DNA from: JAKQDH01 sp029558835
Lineage (GTDB): Bacteria > Planctomycetota > Phycisphaerae > UBA1845
Assembly (NCBI GenBank): GCA_035356615.1
Contig: DAOQSN010000043.1
Location: forward strand, 1-39,984
Length of the DNA: 39,984 nt
Reading direction: 5' to 3'
Numbering within the stretch: the first letter of the stretch is position 1; each line of letters starts with the position of its first letter. A program made the position numbers and the translations under genes. Positions 1 through 8,045 of the stretch are shown piece by piece. A model generated the notes under the pieces. It ran no database searches, was not told where the DNA came from, and was given only the letters and a program-made list of their open reading frames with translations.

Positions 1-50
1 GCGCCACCGTCAACGCCGGTCGCCTCGCCGATCTGCGAAAGTTGGGCTAA
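1..50 (+). CDS. 3' tail of an upstream gene (partial)
   Basis: The first bases read in one frame as ATVNAGRLADLRKLG and then stop at TAA (48-50). The codons have G/C-rich third positions like the rest of the window. Only 15 codons are visible, so no family can be named. It may be the end of a plus-strand gene, or chance, since a short open stretch at a contig edge is weak evidence. Confidence 0.3.
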   Translation, partial: ATVNAGRLADLRKLG

Positions 51-696
51 ACACGGCCGGGGGGAGGGGGTCCGGACGTCGCAGACCCGGACTCGTCTTC
101 GGCGGATGGGAGTGCGGGGCCGACGCGAAGTATACTGGGCGACGCAGAATCTCAAGTCTCGTTTGAGAATCCTGCCACGGCGCCCTCGTCCCTGGCCTGC
201 CCGGACTCGGGGGCTTGGGCGCAGCCCTGATGTACACCCGCCGGCGGGCAGGCCGGCAGGGCGAGGCGGTGCGTTGCCTCACGGGTTCGCGTGCTACTGG
301 GCGGCGGGCTCTCGTAATACCTGGGCCAGATTTCGGGGGGCGGGTCACAGACCGGGCCGCGGAAGCTTCCGGTGGCGTGGGTGGGCCTGTGGACGCGTCC
401 GGACGCCACGCCCGATATCACCCTCGACTCGTACGCGCGTGGAACCAGAACGGGCACTGCCACTGCACCCTGACGGGCGATAACGTGCGGCAGATGTCCC
501 TGCCTGCGCTGGGTGGGCGATGCGGTGCGGCGCCGAGCGGCCGGGCTGTCCCGCGTTGCCGGGCCGACCGATACCCAATAGCAGCGGTTGTATTCTCCAG
601 CTTGGTGGTCGTTTCGGTGTCGTTGGCCCCTGGAGTGCGCTCCAGCGGACGGGAGAGCGGCCGCCGACACAGGTTTGGGGTTCGGAGTAGACCGTC
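51..696. other. Intergenic region, about 650 bases, no gene found
   Basis: No reading frame here looks like a protein: the open frames are arginine/proline-rich GC artefacts and overlap on both strands. Visible structure: a TATACT -10-like box at 131-136 (see separate entry); a small dyad TCTCAA/TTGAGA just after it; and a perfect 10-base inverted repeat, GGCCTGCCCG at 194-203 with CGGGCAGGCC at 245-254. The stretch could be a long leader of the FHA gene, a small RNA locus, or plain spacer. Confidence 0.5.
131..136 (+). promoter_or_regulatory. -10-like box TATACT
   Basis: TATACT in the context GTATACTGGG, the same ten bases as at the better promoter at 27335-27344. No convincing -35 lies 16-18 bases upstream. 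If real, transcription would start near 143, leaving a leader of about 550 bases before the FHA gene at 697, or an independent small RNA. Confidence 0.3.
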
Positions 697-1473
697 ATGA
701 GTGCGAACGTGCAGGCCACGCCTCCCTCGGGGCCCCCCGCGGTGGAACGCGCGGAGAGCGGGCCGCCGGGGCAGACGGAACGGGTGTCCTCAGGTCCCTA
801 CGTGAAGGTCTTCGGCCCGGACATCGGGGTCGTCGAGTTTGCGTTGGGGGATAAGACACTCGCCATCGGCAGGGCCGACACGGCCGACATTCGCCTGCCG
901 GATCCCCGGGTCTCCCGCGCGCACGCGCGGATTGCGTACCAGGAGGGGCAGTATCTCCTGGAGGACGTCGGTTCCAGCGGCGGTACCACTGTGAACCGCA
1001 AGCGCGTTGAGACACACGTTCTGCGCCACGGCGACACGGCCCAGATCGGGGCGTATGTGCTGCAGTTCCGTACTCACCGCGAGCTGCGCGGTGCCACCGC
1101 AGCGGCCCGGCAGGCCCGACTGTTGCTACACAGTGAGTTCTCCGTCCTGCCGTCGGGAATTCAACTGCGGTTCCGTCGGCTCGAAACCCCGCCGCGCGAG
1201 ATTTTCACCTCCGGGGACACGCTGAGGATCGGGCAAAGCGGGCTGCTCATCCCGACGACGACCTCGATGGATGATTGCGTGTGTCTGGAATTGCAGCTTT
1301 CGTGGGGCGCCGACACGAAGACGACGTGCTACCTGGGCGAAGTGATGGGCGTCGTCGAAGAGGACGGGGTGCACTGGATGTGCGTCAAGCTTCACACCGT
1401 GTCGAGGCAGACGCACGAGTCCGCCGTGCGGGCAGGATACCCCGGGCCCTGGCTGGAAGCACTGGCCTCCTGA
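697..1473 (+). CDS. FHA-domain protein with PilZ-like C-terminal domain
   Basis: A 258-residue protein with no signal peptide or membrane segment, so presumably cytoplasmic. Residues about 30-125 are a forkhead-associated domain, which binds phosphothreonine. It shows IGRADTADIRL, then VSRAHARI, then SSGGTTVN, matching the family's GR, SxxH and (N/G)G elements. Residues about 140-250 are an all-beta segment with LRIGQSGLLI, which resembles the D-x-S-x-G-G core of PilZ (cyclic-di-GMP-binding) domains. The arginine motif is not clear, so PilZ is tentative. The start is supported by GGAG at 684-687, nine bases ahead of the ATG. A histidine kinase follows 116 bases downstream on the same strand, and a Ser/Thr kinase able to provide phosphothreonine lies in the same window at 15.5-18.6 kb. 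Confidence 0.85.
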   Translation: MSANVQATPPSGPPAVERAESGPPGQTERVSSGPYVKVFGPDIGVVEFALGDKTLAIGRADTADIRLPDPRVSRAHARIAYQEGQYLLEDVGSSGGTTVNRKRVETHVLRHGDTAQIGAYVLQFRTHRELRGATAAARQARLLLHSEFSVLPSGIQLRFRRLETPPREIFTSGDTLRIGQSGLLIPTTTSMDDCVCLELQLSWGADTKTTCYLGEVMGVVEEDGVHWMCVKLHTVSRQTHESAVRAGYPGPWLEALAS

Positions 1474-1589
1474 GGACGGGGGCAAGGCGGCACAGCGGCA
1501 ATGTGGGGTCCCCGGTCCTCGAGCGGCGGACGTCGTTTGCAGGAGGGAGTCCGGCCCGCGCCACTCCGTGGAGTGGGTGAAGTGCGGCT

Positions 1590-3440
1590 ATGAGTGAGAC
1601 AGACCCAGCCTCCAAGCGAACCGGCACAACCACGCTGCGCAACGCCCTGCGGGAAAGCGAGGAGCGCCTGGACCTCGTCCTGCGTGGAAGCAACGACGGC
1701 TTCTGGGACTGGGACGTTACGACGGGGGAGTTGTTCCTGTCGGCACGCTGGTTGGAGATGCTGGGATACGCCGAGGCGGACCTGGAACCGCACATTCGGA
1801 CGTTCGAGAACCTCTGCCACGCCGAAGACCTGCCGGGACTGCGGGAGGCGATGCGCGCCCAACTGAATGCCGGTGCAGCGCAGAAGATGGTGATCGAGCA
1901 CCGCCTGCGCACCAAGTCGGGCGAGTGGAAGTGGATCCTGACCCGCGGCGCCGTCGGCAAGCGCGACGAGCACGCTCGGGCGCTGCGCATGGCCGGCACC
2001 GCCACCGACATCACCGACCGCAAACACGCCGAAGTGGAACTGCAGCAGCACCGTGATTTCCTCGACGAGATCGTGGCCCAGCGGACCGCGCAGCTTCAGG
2101 AAGCCAACGCCCAGCTTCAGTTCGACATCGGCCGGCGGCAGGAGGCGGAGAAGAGGCTGCGGGAAGCCAACGCCAAGCTGGCTGAAGCGCTCGAGCGGGA
2201 GAAACGCATTTCCGCGCAATTGAAGGTCGCCATGGAGGCGGCCGAGGCCGCCAACCGCGCCAAGAGCGAGTTCCTGGCCAACATGAGCCACGAGCTGCGT
2301 ACGCCCATGACCGCCATCCTGGGGTTCGCCGAGGTCCTCCTGAAGCACGGCGACCTCGACCACGCCCCCGCGGAGCGCGTGGAGGCCGTCGAGACCATCC
2401 GCCGCAACGGCGAGTATCTGATGACGATCATCAACGACATCCTCGATCTGTCCAAGATCGAGGCCGGCAAGATGCGCGTCGAGCAGATCGCCTGTTCCCC
2501 CGTGCAGATCGTCAGCGAAGTGGCCGCGCTCATGCGGGTACGCGCCGAGGCCCAGAACCTGTCCTTCACCGTGGAGTACGCCGGGCCCGTTCCGGAGACC
2601 ATCCAAACCGATCCGACGCGACTGCGGCAGGTTCTGATCAACCTGGTCGGCAACGCCGTCAAGTTCACCGAGGCCGGCAGCGTGCGTCTGGCGGTTCGCT
2701 TTGTTCCCGACGCCGGCGCGCCGCTCATGCAGTTCGACATCGTCGACACGGGCGTGGGCATGAGTCCTGAGCAGGCAACGGAGTTGTTCCAGCCATTCAC
2801 CCAGGCGGACACCTCTACGACTCGTCGCTTCGGGGGCACCGGCCTGGGGCTGACGATCAGCCGCCGTTTCGCCGTGCTGCTGGGGGGAAACGTCACGGTA
2901 GTGGACACCGCGGTGCACAAGGGCACGCATATTCGCCTTGCCATCGCGGCGGGGTCTGTCATGGGCGTGAAGATGGTCGACCCCGGCACCGTGCGCCCCG
3001 CCCCCCCACCCGAGCCGGATAGGACCCCGGCGCCGGCGGCTGAGTTGTGCGGCTGCCGGGTACTGCTGGCGGAGGATGGTCCCGACAACCAGCGTTTGAT
3101 CTCCTTCCTGCTGCGGAAGGCTGGGGCCGAGGTCAGCGTTGCCGAGAACGGGCAGGTGGCCGTGGACAAGGCCCTCGCGGCGCGCGGCAAGGGTCGGGCG
3201 TTTGACGTCATCCTGATGGACATGCAGATGCCCGTCTTGAGCGGTTACGACGCCACCGCGCGGCTGCGCGCGGAGGGCTACCGGGGGCCGATCGTCGCCC
3301 TGACGGCCCACGCCATGGAGGGAGACCGGGAGAAGTGCGTCAGCGCCGGTTGCGACGACTATGCCACGAAGCCCGTGGACCAGAAGCGGCTGATCGCCAC
3401 CATTCGTGCCTTCCTGACGCCCACCGTCGGCGCGCGCTGA
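1590..3440 (+). CDS. Hybrid sensor histidine kinase (PAS-HisKA-HATPase-REC)
   Basis: A 616-residue soluble hybrid kinase of two-component signalling. Order: PAS/PAC fold at about 20-145 (GSNDGFWDWD, ending in GTATDITDRKHAE); a long coiled coil at about 147-225; HisKA with phospho-accepting His234 in NMSHELRTPM; HATPase with an N-box around QVLINLVGNAVKFT, the DTGVGM box and FGGTGLGL; a proline-rich linker; and a receiver domain at about 490-610 with phospho-accepting Asp544 in LMDMQMP and the conserved Lys in TKPVD. No transmembrane segment is seen, so the signal is probably cytoplasmic and sensed by PAS. No separate response regulator gene is adjacent. The shine-dalgarno sequence is weak, so the ATG at 1590 is chosen because the PAS domain begins shortly after it. 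Convergent with the export operon that ends at 3533. Confidence 0.93.
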   Translation: MSETDPASKRTGTTTLRNALRESEERLDLVLRGSNDGFWDWDVTTGELFLSARWLEMLGYAEADLEPHIRTFENLCHAEDLPGLREAMRAQLNAGAAQKMVIEHRLRTKSGEWKWILTRGAVGKRDEHARALRMAGTATDITDRKHAEVELQQHRDFLDEIVAQRTAQLQEANAQLQFDIGRRQEAEKRLREANAKLAEALEREKRISAQLKVAMEAAEAANRAKSEFLANMSHELRTPMTAILGFAEVLLKHGDLDHAPAERVEAVETIRRNGEYLMTIINDILDLSKIEAGKMRVEQIACSPVQIVSEVAALMRVRAEAQNLSFTVEYAGPVPETIQTDPTRLRQVLINLVGNAVKFTEAGSVRLAVRFVPDAGAPLMQFDIVDTGVGMSPEQATELFQPFTQADTSTTRRFGGTGLGLTISRRFAVLLGGNVTVVDTAVHKGTHIRLAIAAGSVMGVKMVDPGTVRPAPPPEPDRTPAPAAELCGCRVLLAEDGPDNQRLISFLLRKAGAEVSVAENGQVAVDKALAARGKGRAFDVILMDMQMPVLSGYDATARLRAEGYRGPIVALTAHAMEGDREKCVSAGCDDYATKPVDQKRLIATIRAFLTPTVGAR

Positions 3441-3532
3441 CGCCGATTCCCAGTCCGCGCGGCCGCGCCCCGGTGCCGGCAACGTGCCCCGTCGCGCCAG
3501 TACGCTGGGACCACGCGTCGTCCGCACCTCGT

Positions 3533-5668
3533 TTAGAAGGCGCTCTCCCGGACGCCGACTCGGTAGGCGTACGTCACCAGCTCGGCCAGATACGATCGCG
3601 GCCCCGTGCGCAACCATACCGTTCCAAGCTGTCCGAGACGCACGGGCGGCGTGGGGCCGTCCACGGCCACTTCGACCGCGTAGTGGCTCTCCAGCATCTC
3701 CAGGCGTCCGTGGGCATTGGGAGCGACGGCGATGGCGCCGCGGGCCGTGGAAGCCAGGCCGCGGTGCTCCAGAAACGTCGTGCGCAGGGGGTCGACGTTC
3801 GTCACGACTCCGCCGACGCGCCCCGGGCCGGCGCTGGCGGTGAAGCGAACCCGGTCGCCGACGGCCAGGTGCGCTACGAGATCGTGCCTGACGTAGCAGA
3901 CGACGCGCGGCACGTCGCTGCTTACGATCTTCCCGACCGCCTTGCGGGTGCCGATGGAGCTGCCGTCACGCAGGCTCTCGTCCCAGGCGACGACCACCCC
4001 ATCCAGCTCGGCCACGACCCGCCCGGCGGCCCGGGCTGCCTCGATGGTCCGCAGACGTGCGGTGACTCGGGCGAGTTCCTCGGACTTCTGGGGCAGCAGC
4101 GCCCGTCGCCGCTCGTCGCTCTGGGCTACGGCCAGCTCGATGCCCAGCCGCTGCGCCTCCAGACGCGCCAGGGTGGCCTGGGTGTCCAGCTCCTGCGACT
4201 CGATGCGAAACAGCGTCTGCCCCTTCCGCACCGGGTCGCCGAGCGTGACCGCGAGGTCGCGGATCACGCCGCTGCCGGTGGCATAGACCGTCTGGCTGTC
4301 ACGCGGCACGGTGGTAGCGGGTACGGCCGTCCGCCGGGGCAGCGGCAACCCCGCCCACAGCAGGAACACCCCAGCGCCTGTCGCGACGGCTGCCAGACGC
4401 AGGTTCCACCCCAGACGTTTGCAGCGGGCGACGATGCCGGCGAATTCCGCCAGAACCGGTTTGGCGACGAACACCCAGATGGCCACGACGAAGAGCACCG
4501 CGCCCACCAGCCGTGCCACCCAGACGTACATGAGCAGGGCGATGCCCAGATAGAGAAAGAGTCGGTAGGTCCAGGCCCCCACGGCATACGCCAGCAGGCA
4601 TGTCCAGCGGCCGCGGGACTGCCCGACTTCAGGAGGTGGGACGTTCATCCCCAACAGGTACCGATGCAGCATCCAGCGGGCGGCGGCGAAGGAACGACGC
4701 TGCAGATTGTCGATCCCCAGCAGGTCGCTCAATACGTAGTACCCGTCGAAGCGTGCCGCCGGATTGAGGTTGATCGCCAGCGTGGAGAGCAGTGCCGTCG
4801 AGGAGAGGACGAAACAGATGCTCCGGAGTACGCCCGGGGGGCTGACGGCCCAGAGGCAGACGGCGAAGCCGGCCATGACGAGTTCGGTGAGCACTCCCGC
4901 CAGTCCGATCAGCAGGCGCTTCCGCCTGTCCCGCATGCGCCAACTGTCGGTGACATCCGAGTACGCCACGGGGAAGAGGAGCACGAACGCCACGCCCATG
5001 CTCGACACCCGGTTGCCCAGGGCCTTGGCCACGTAGGCGTGGGCCAGCTCGTGCGCGACCTTCACCAGCACCAGCGCCGCCGTGAAGCACCCCACGCCGC
5101 GCACGTTGAAGAAATAGGGGAACGTGGCGAGGTAGGCATCAAACCGCTGGAGCAGAAGCACCGCGGCGGCGAGCCCGACGAGGACGTAGGTCAGCAGCGC
5201 CCAGCGCCCCACGAGAGGTCGCACCCAGCCCACGGTCCGGGTCAGAAACGCATCCGGATGGACCAGCGGGATGCGCACGTACAGCAGCCCGCGGAGCAGC
5301 GTGTCCAGCGGGCCGCGGGAAGGCGAAGGGGGGTGCGCCCTTGCTTCGGGGCGGGCTGTTCCCCGAGCGGCGATGGTCAGCCCCCGATGCGACGCGTCCG
5401 CGCACAGACGCTGCACATCCTCGGCGGCCACCTTGATGGTCGTGTGCGCCGACAACTCCTTCAGCAGGCGGTCCAAGTCCACCGGCCGACGCAGTCGATT
5501 GAGAATCTGGCCCTGGACCCAAGTAGCCTGGTCGAAGGTGCCGTGCAGCGGGTCGTGGATGACGTACGTCGGCGCGCCGTCGGCGTCCTCCGGCCCGGGG
5601 AGCACCTCCACCTCCGGGCGCAGGAGCGGCAGCGGGGTTGTGGGTGACGTTGGCGCGGTCATGGTCAT
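3533..5668 (-). CDS. M50 zinc metalloprotease-HlyD fusion (YydH-type)
   Basis: A 711-residue inner-membrane protein. Residues 1-100 resemble the small PqqD-like or winged domain common in this family. Residues about 120-430 are a multi-span M50 (site-2-protease-like) domain with HELAH at 206-210 as the HExxH zinc motif and a second metal ligand in ARFDGYY (Asp308). Residues about 450-700 form a HlyD-like adaptor: a biotinyl-lipoyl half (TGSGVIRDLAV, then GDPVRKGQTLF), a helical hairpin at about 510-560, and a beta-barrel. It matches the architecture annotated elsewhere as 'putative peptide zinc metalloprotease protein' (YydH). It is the last gene of the operon and begins six bases after the GAF-HlyD gene. 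Both catalytic motifs are intact. Function is inferred: processing or passing a secreted protein across the inner membrane. Confidence 0.87.
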   Translation of the reverse strand: MTMTAPTSPTTPLPLLRPEVEVLPGPEDADGAPTYVIHDPLHGTFDQATWVQGQILNRLRRPVDLDRLLKELSAHTTIKVAAEDVQRLCADASHRGLTIAARGTARPEARAHPPSPSRGPLDTLLRGLLYVRIPLVHPDAFLTRTVGWVRPLVGRWALLTYVLVGLAAAVLLLQRFDAYLATFPYFFNVRGVGCFTAALVLVKVAHELAHAYVAKALGNRVSSMGVAFVLLFPVAYSDVTDSWRMRDRRKRLLIGLAGVLTELVMAGFAVCLWAVSPPGVLRSICFVLSSTALLSTLAINLNPAARFDGYYVLSDLLGIDNLQRRSFAAARWMLHRYLLGMNVPPPEVGQSRGRWTCLLAYAVGAWTYRLFLYLGIALLMYVWVARLVGAVLFVVAIWVFVAKPVLAEFAGIVARCKRLGWNLRLAAVATGAGVFLLWAGLPLPRRTAVPATTVPRDSQTVYATGSGVIRDLAVTLGDPVRKGQTLFRIESQELDTQATLARLEAQRLGIELAVAQSDERRRALLPQKSEELARVTARLRTIEAARAAGRVVAELDGVVVAWDESLRDGSSIGTRKAVGKIVSSDVPRVVCYVRHDLVAHLAVGDRVRFTASAGPGRVGGVVTNVDPLRTTFLEHRGLASTARGAIAVAPNAHGRLEMLESHYAVEVAVDGPTPPVRLGQLGTVWLRTGPRSYLAELVTYAYRVGVRESAF

Positions 5669-5674
5669 CGGCGT

Positions 5675-7042
5675 TCAGATTCCCAGGTGTCGGCGCGTCG
5701 TGGCCAGGGGGCGGCGCAGGAGCCAGTAGCCCAACGGCACTTCTTCGCCGTACAGGACGGCCGTCCCCTGCAACCCCATCCGCAACCCCGGCCCCGGATC
5801 GGACCACTCCGCCTCGGCTCGGAAGCAAGGCATGCCGTCTCGATCGACCTCGGCGCAGTTGGCCGTGAAGCACAGGCTGGCCGAACGCCGTGTGCGCGGA
5901 TCGGAATCCAGCACGACGGCAATGGGCGCGTCTCGATCGAACTCGATGTTGTCGCTTTCGGGCAGCCAGACGCGCAGCTTGGTCCGCGTCGGGTCCACGA
6001 CCATCATGAGCAACTCGCCCACCTGGACGGGTCGTCCGCGCCACTGGGAGGGGTCGTCGAACATCAGGGTGCCCGGCACCGGGGCCCGGACCTCCAGCCG
6101 CTCGACCTGATACTGGGCCGCCTGCAGCCGCACGCGTTCCTGCTCGAGCCGGTTCGCCAGCAGGGCGATGTCGGAGCGGGCCGCCGGGTCATCGAAGGCC
6201 TGCACCCGGGCGCGCTGCAACTCCGACTCGATGATCTGCACCTGCTGCCGCGCGATCTGGACCTCCTCGGTGGCGATGCGTTTGTCATACACCGCCAGCA
6301 GGTCGCCCCGTTCCACCGCCCGTCCGGGCAGCACGATGACCTCGTCCACGACGCCATTCAGTGGGGCGGTGACGGCCACCGGTTCCCGGGGCACGACCTC
6401 GCAGCGGGCCACGATCCGCAGTGGCACGCGCACGAAGACCAACGCGGCCAACAAAACCACCGCGGCCGTCAGCGCCACGGTGCCCTTGCGCGAGGTGACG
6501 CGGGCACGCCAGGGGTGCGGCAGACCGGTCACGCTACGCCACGCTACGCCGTACGCCTGGGCCAGCAGCTCAAGCCGCGGCAGCATGGCCGGGTTGAAAC
6601 TGGCTTGACCCCAGCGCTCCAGCCACAGACCGGCGACCATGCGACCCCGCACTTTGAGCGGCAGCCACGCGACGGAAAGCCCGTTCGTGCGTTCAGCCAA
6701 AGGCACCCAGGCATCCTCGGGCCCCGGGAATGTCTGGGAACCCACGACGGCCGCGTGGTCCGGCGCCGGCAGGGCGGTGAGCAACGCTCGCCACTGGGCC
6801 GCCAAGGGGGAGCGCTCCGTCACGCCCGCTTGACCCGATACGCCGAGCAGTCTGGGGCCTCTTGCCGTCCAACTCCACAGGACCGCGCGGTCGTAGTGAC
6901 AATAGAGGATGGAACGGTTGACGATGCGGAAGATCAGTTGTTGGCGACTGTCGCTCAGCCCCGCTTCGAGCGTGAGCTGCTGCAGGGCCGCGAGCGACTC
7001 GAACGCTCCCGCCGCCGCGGAAGATGGTGTCCGGTCGTCCAC
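5675..7042 (-). CDS. GAF domain-TM-HlyD periplasmic adaptor fusion
   Basis: A 455-residue protein. Residues 1-165 look like a GAF domain (cytoplasmic small-ligand or signal sensor), with ILYCHYDRAVLW and VAWLPLKVRGRMVAGLWLE as the core strands. One transmembrane helix follows at about 185-205 (TVALTAAVVLLAALVFVRV). The periplasmic remainder is a HlyD/RND-type membrane-fusion adaptor: lipoyl half motifs (APLNGVVDEVIV and GRAVERGDLLAVYD), a coiled-coil hairpin at about 260-320, a second lipoyl half (VRAPVPGTLMF) and a barrel. A cytoplasmic sensor on an adaptor subunit is unusual and suggests that export is gated by an internal signal. Its start lies one base after the stop of the upstream HlyD gene, so the two are translationally coupled. 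Confidence 0.85.
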   Translation of the reverse strand: MDDRTPSSAAAGAFESLAALQQLTLEAGLSDSRQQLIFRIVNRSILYCHYDRAVLWSWTARGPRLLGVSGQAGVTERSPLAAQWRALLTALPAPDHAAVVGSQTFPGPEDAWVPLAERTNGLSVAWLPLKVRGRMVAGLWLERWGQASFNPAMLPRLELLAQAYGVAWRSVTGLPHPWRARVTSRKGTVALTAAVVLLAALVFVRVPLRIVARCEVVPREPVAVTAPLNGVVDEVIVLPGRAVERGDLLAVYDKRIATEEVQIARQQVQIIESELQRARVQAFDDPAARSDIALLANRLEQERVRLQAAQYQVERLEVRAPVPGTLMFDDPSQWRGRPVQVGELLMMVVDPTRTKLRVWLPESDNIEFDRDAPIAVVLDSDPRTRRSASLCFTANCAEVDRDGMPCFRAEAEWSDPGPGLRMGLQGTAVLYGEEVPLGYWLLRRPLATTRRHLGI

Positions 7043-7043
7043 G

Positions 7044-7997
7044 TCAGCGCCCCCGAAGCTGGGTAAGGTCCAGCAGCCCGTTCATGCCGGCACGCAGTTG
7101 CCCGGCGGCGTTATCCACCTCCGCGTGCACCTCGAAGGTCGTGCTGACCGGGTCGAGGACCGCCGCGAGGTGCGACACCCGCAGGCGCACATTCGTGCCC
7201 GTCTCGGTAACCGCGAGGTCCAACTCCTGACCTACATGCAACGAACCGAACGCCGAGGACGGCAGGAGGAACTTGGCCAGCAGTACCCGATCGTCGATGA
7301 CCTCCATGAGGGAGGTTCCCGGCTGGACGAACTCGCGGGCGTTGATGAGGACGCGTTTGACCCGGCCGTCCCACGGGGCGGTGAGCGTGCAATCCTGGAG
7401 TTGCTCGGTGGCAAGGTCGCCTTTGCCCTGGGCGACGGCCAGTTCGCGCCGCGCTCGGGTCACTTCCTCGGCCACGGTGGAATCCACGAGTTCACGGTTG
7501 GCCTGGGCGACGGCCACATCCCGGCGGGCATTCTCCAGGTCGATCTGGGCGGCGTGGTTGCCGTCGTACAGGTGCTGCGTGGCGAGCAGGTTGGCGTGGG
7601 CCGCCGCCAGCACCGCGTCGGCGTGCCGTTGGCGGGTCTTGTCGTCGGTGAGCTTCTGGACGCGGGCGACCTCGTTGCGGCAGGCCTCCAGGACCGCCTC
7701 CGCGGTCTGCCTGTTGACGCGGTAGGTGGAGTCGTCCAGTTGCAGCAGGGGTTGTCCGCTGTCGAACGGTTCGCCGAACTCCTTGTGGATGACCGCGACG
7801 CGTCCGGTTACCGCCGCCGAGAGGACCGCCTGTCGGCGCGGGGCGAGAATAACGGGGACGCGGTTGGCCGCGACCGCCGTGACCACACCCCCGGCGGGTG
7901 CATCGGTCGTGGCGACGCTGGGCGGTCGCGTGGCGTCAGCCGGCGGCCACCACCAGCCCGGCAAAATCAGGGGAAGCATCACGATGCCACGCATCAC
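7044..7997 (-). CDS. HlyD-family periplasmic adaptor subunit
   Basis: A 317-residue membrane-fusion protein of a tripartite export machine. An N-terminal hydrophobic segment (IVMLPLILPGWWW) acts as signal or anchor. The lipoyl domain is split: VLSAAVTGRVAVIHKEFGEPF with QPLLQLDD, and later LTAPWDGRVKRVLI. Between them is an alpha-helical hairpin at about 95-195 that would dock onto the TolC-type channel. The C-terminal beta-barrel is at about 220-310. The GTG at 7997 and the ATG at 7994 are adjacent possible starts; GGAG lies 8 or 11 bases upstream. It is the second gene of the operon, 48 bases below the outer-membrane gene and one base above the GAF-HlyD gene. Confidence 0.9.
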   Translation of the reverse strand: MMRGIVMLPLILPGWWWPPADATRPPSVATTDAPAGGVVTAVAANRVPVILAPRRQAVLSAAVTGRVAVIHKEFGEPFDSGQPLLQLDDSTYRVNRQTAEAVLEACRNEVARVQKLTDDKTRQRHADAVLAAAHANLLATQHLYDGNHAAQIDLENARRDVAVAQANRELVDSTVAEEVTRARRELAVAQGKGDLATEQLQDCTLTAPWDGRVKRVLINAREFVQPGTSLMEVIDDRVLLAKFLLPSSAFGSLHVGQELDLAVTETGTNVRLRVSHLAAVLDPVSTTFEVHAEVDNAAGQLRAGMNGLLDLTQLRGR

Positions 7998-8045
7998 TTG
8001 GGTCTCTCCACAAACAAATGCCGGTCACGGGGCGCCGGCACCGTC

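Noticed and set aside
10..719. Several overlapping open frames on both strands before the FHA gene
   Set aside because: All are Arg/Pro/Ala-rich with no motif and overlap each other, as expected for GC-rich noncoding DNA.
1392..3617. 741-codon open frame on the minus strand across the histidine kinase gene
   Set aside because: It is antisense to a gene with clear PAS, HisKA, HATPase and receiver motifs; its translation is His/Arg/Gly-rich with no domain, a typical shadow in high-GC DNA.
3335..5647. 770-codon plus-strand open frame across the M50-HlyD gene
   Set aside because: The opposite strand encodes HELAH, FDG and lipoyl motifs; this frame has no signal or domain and starts inside the kinase gene.
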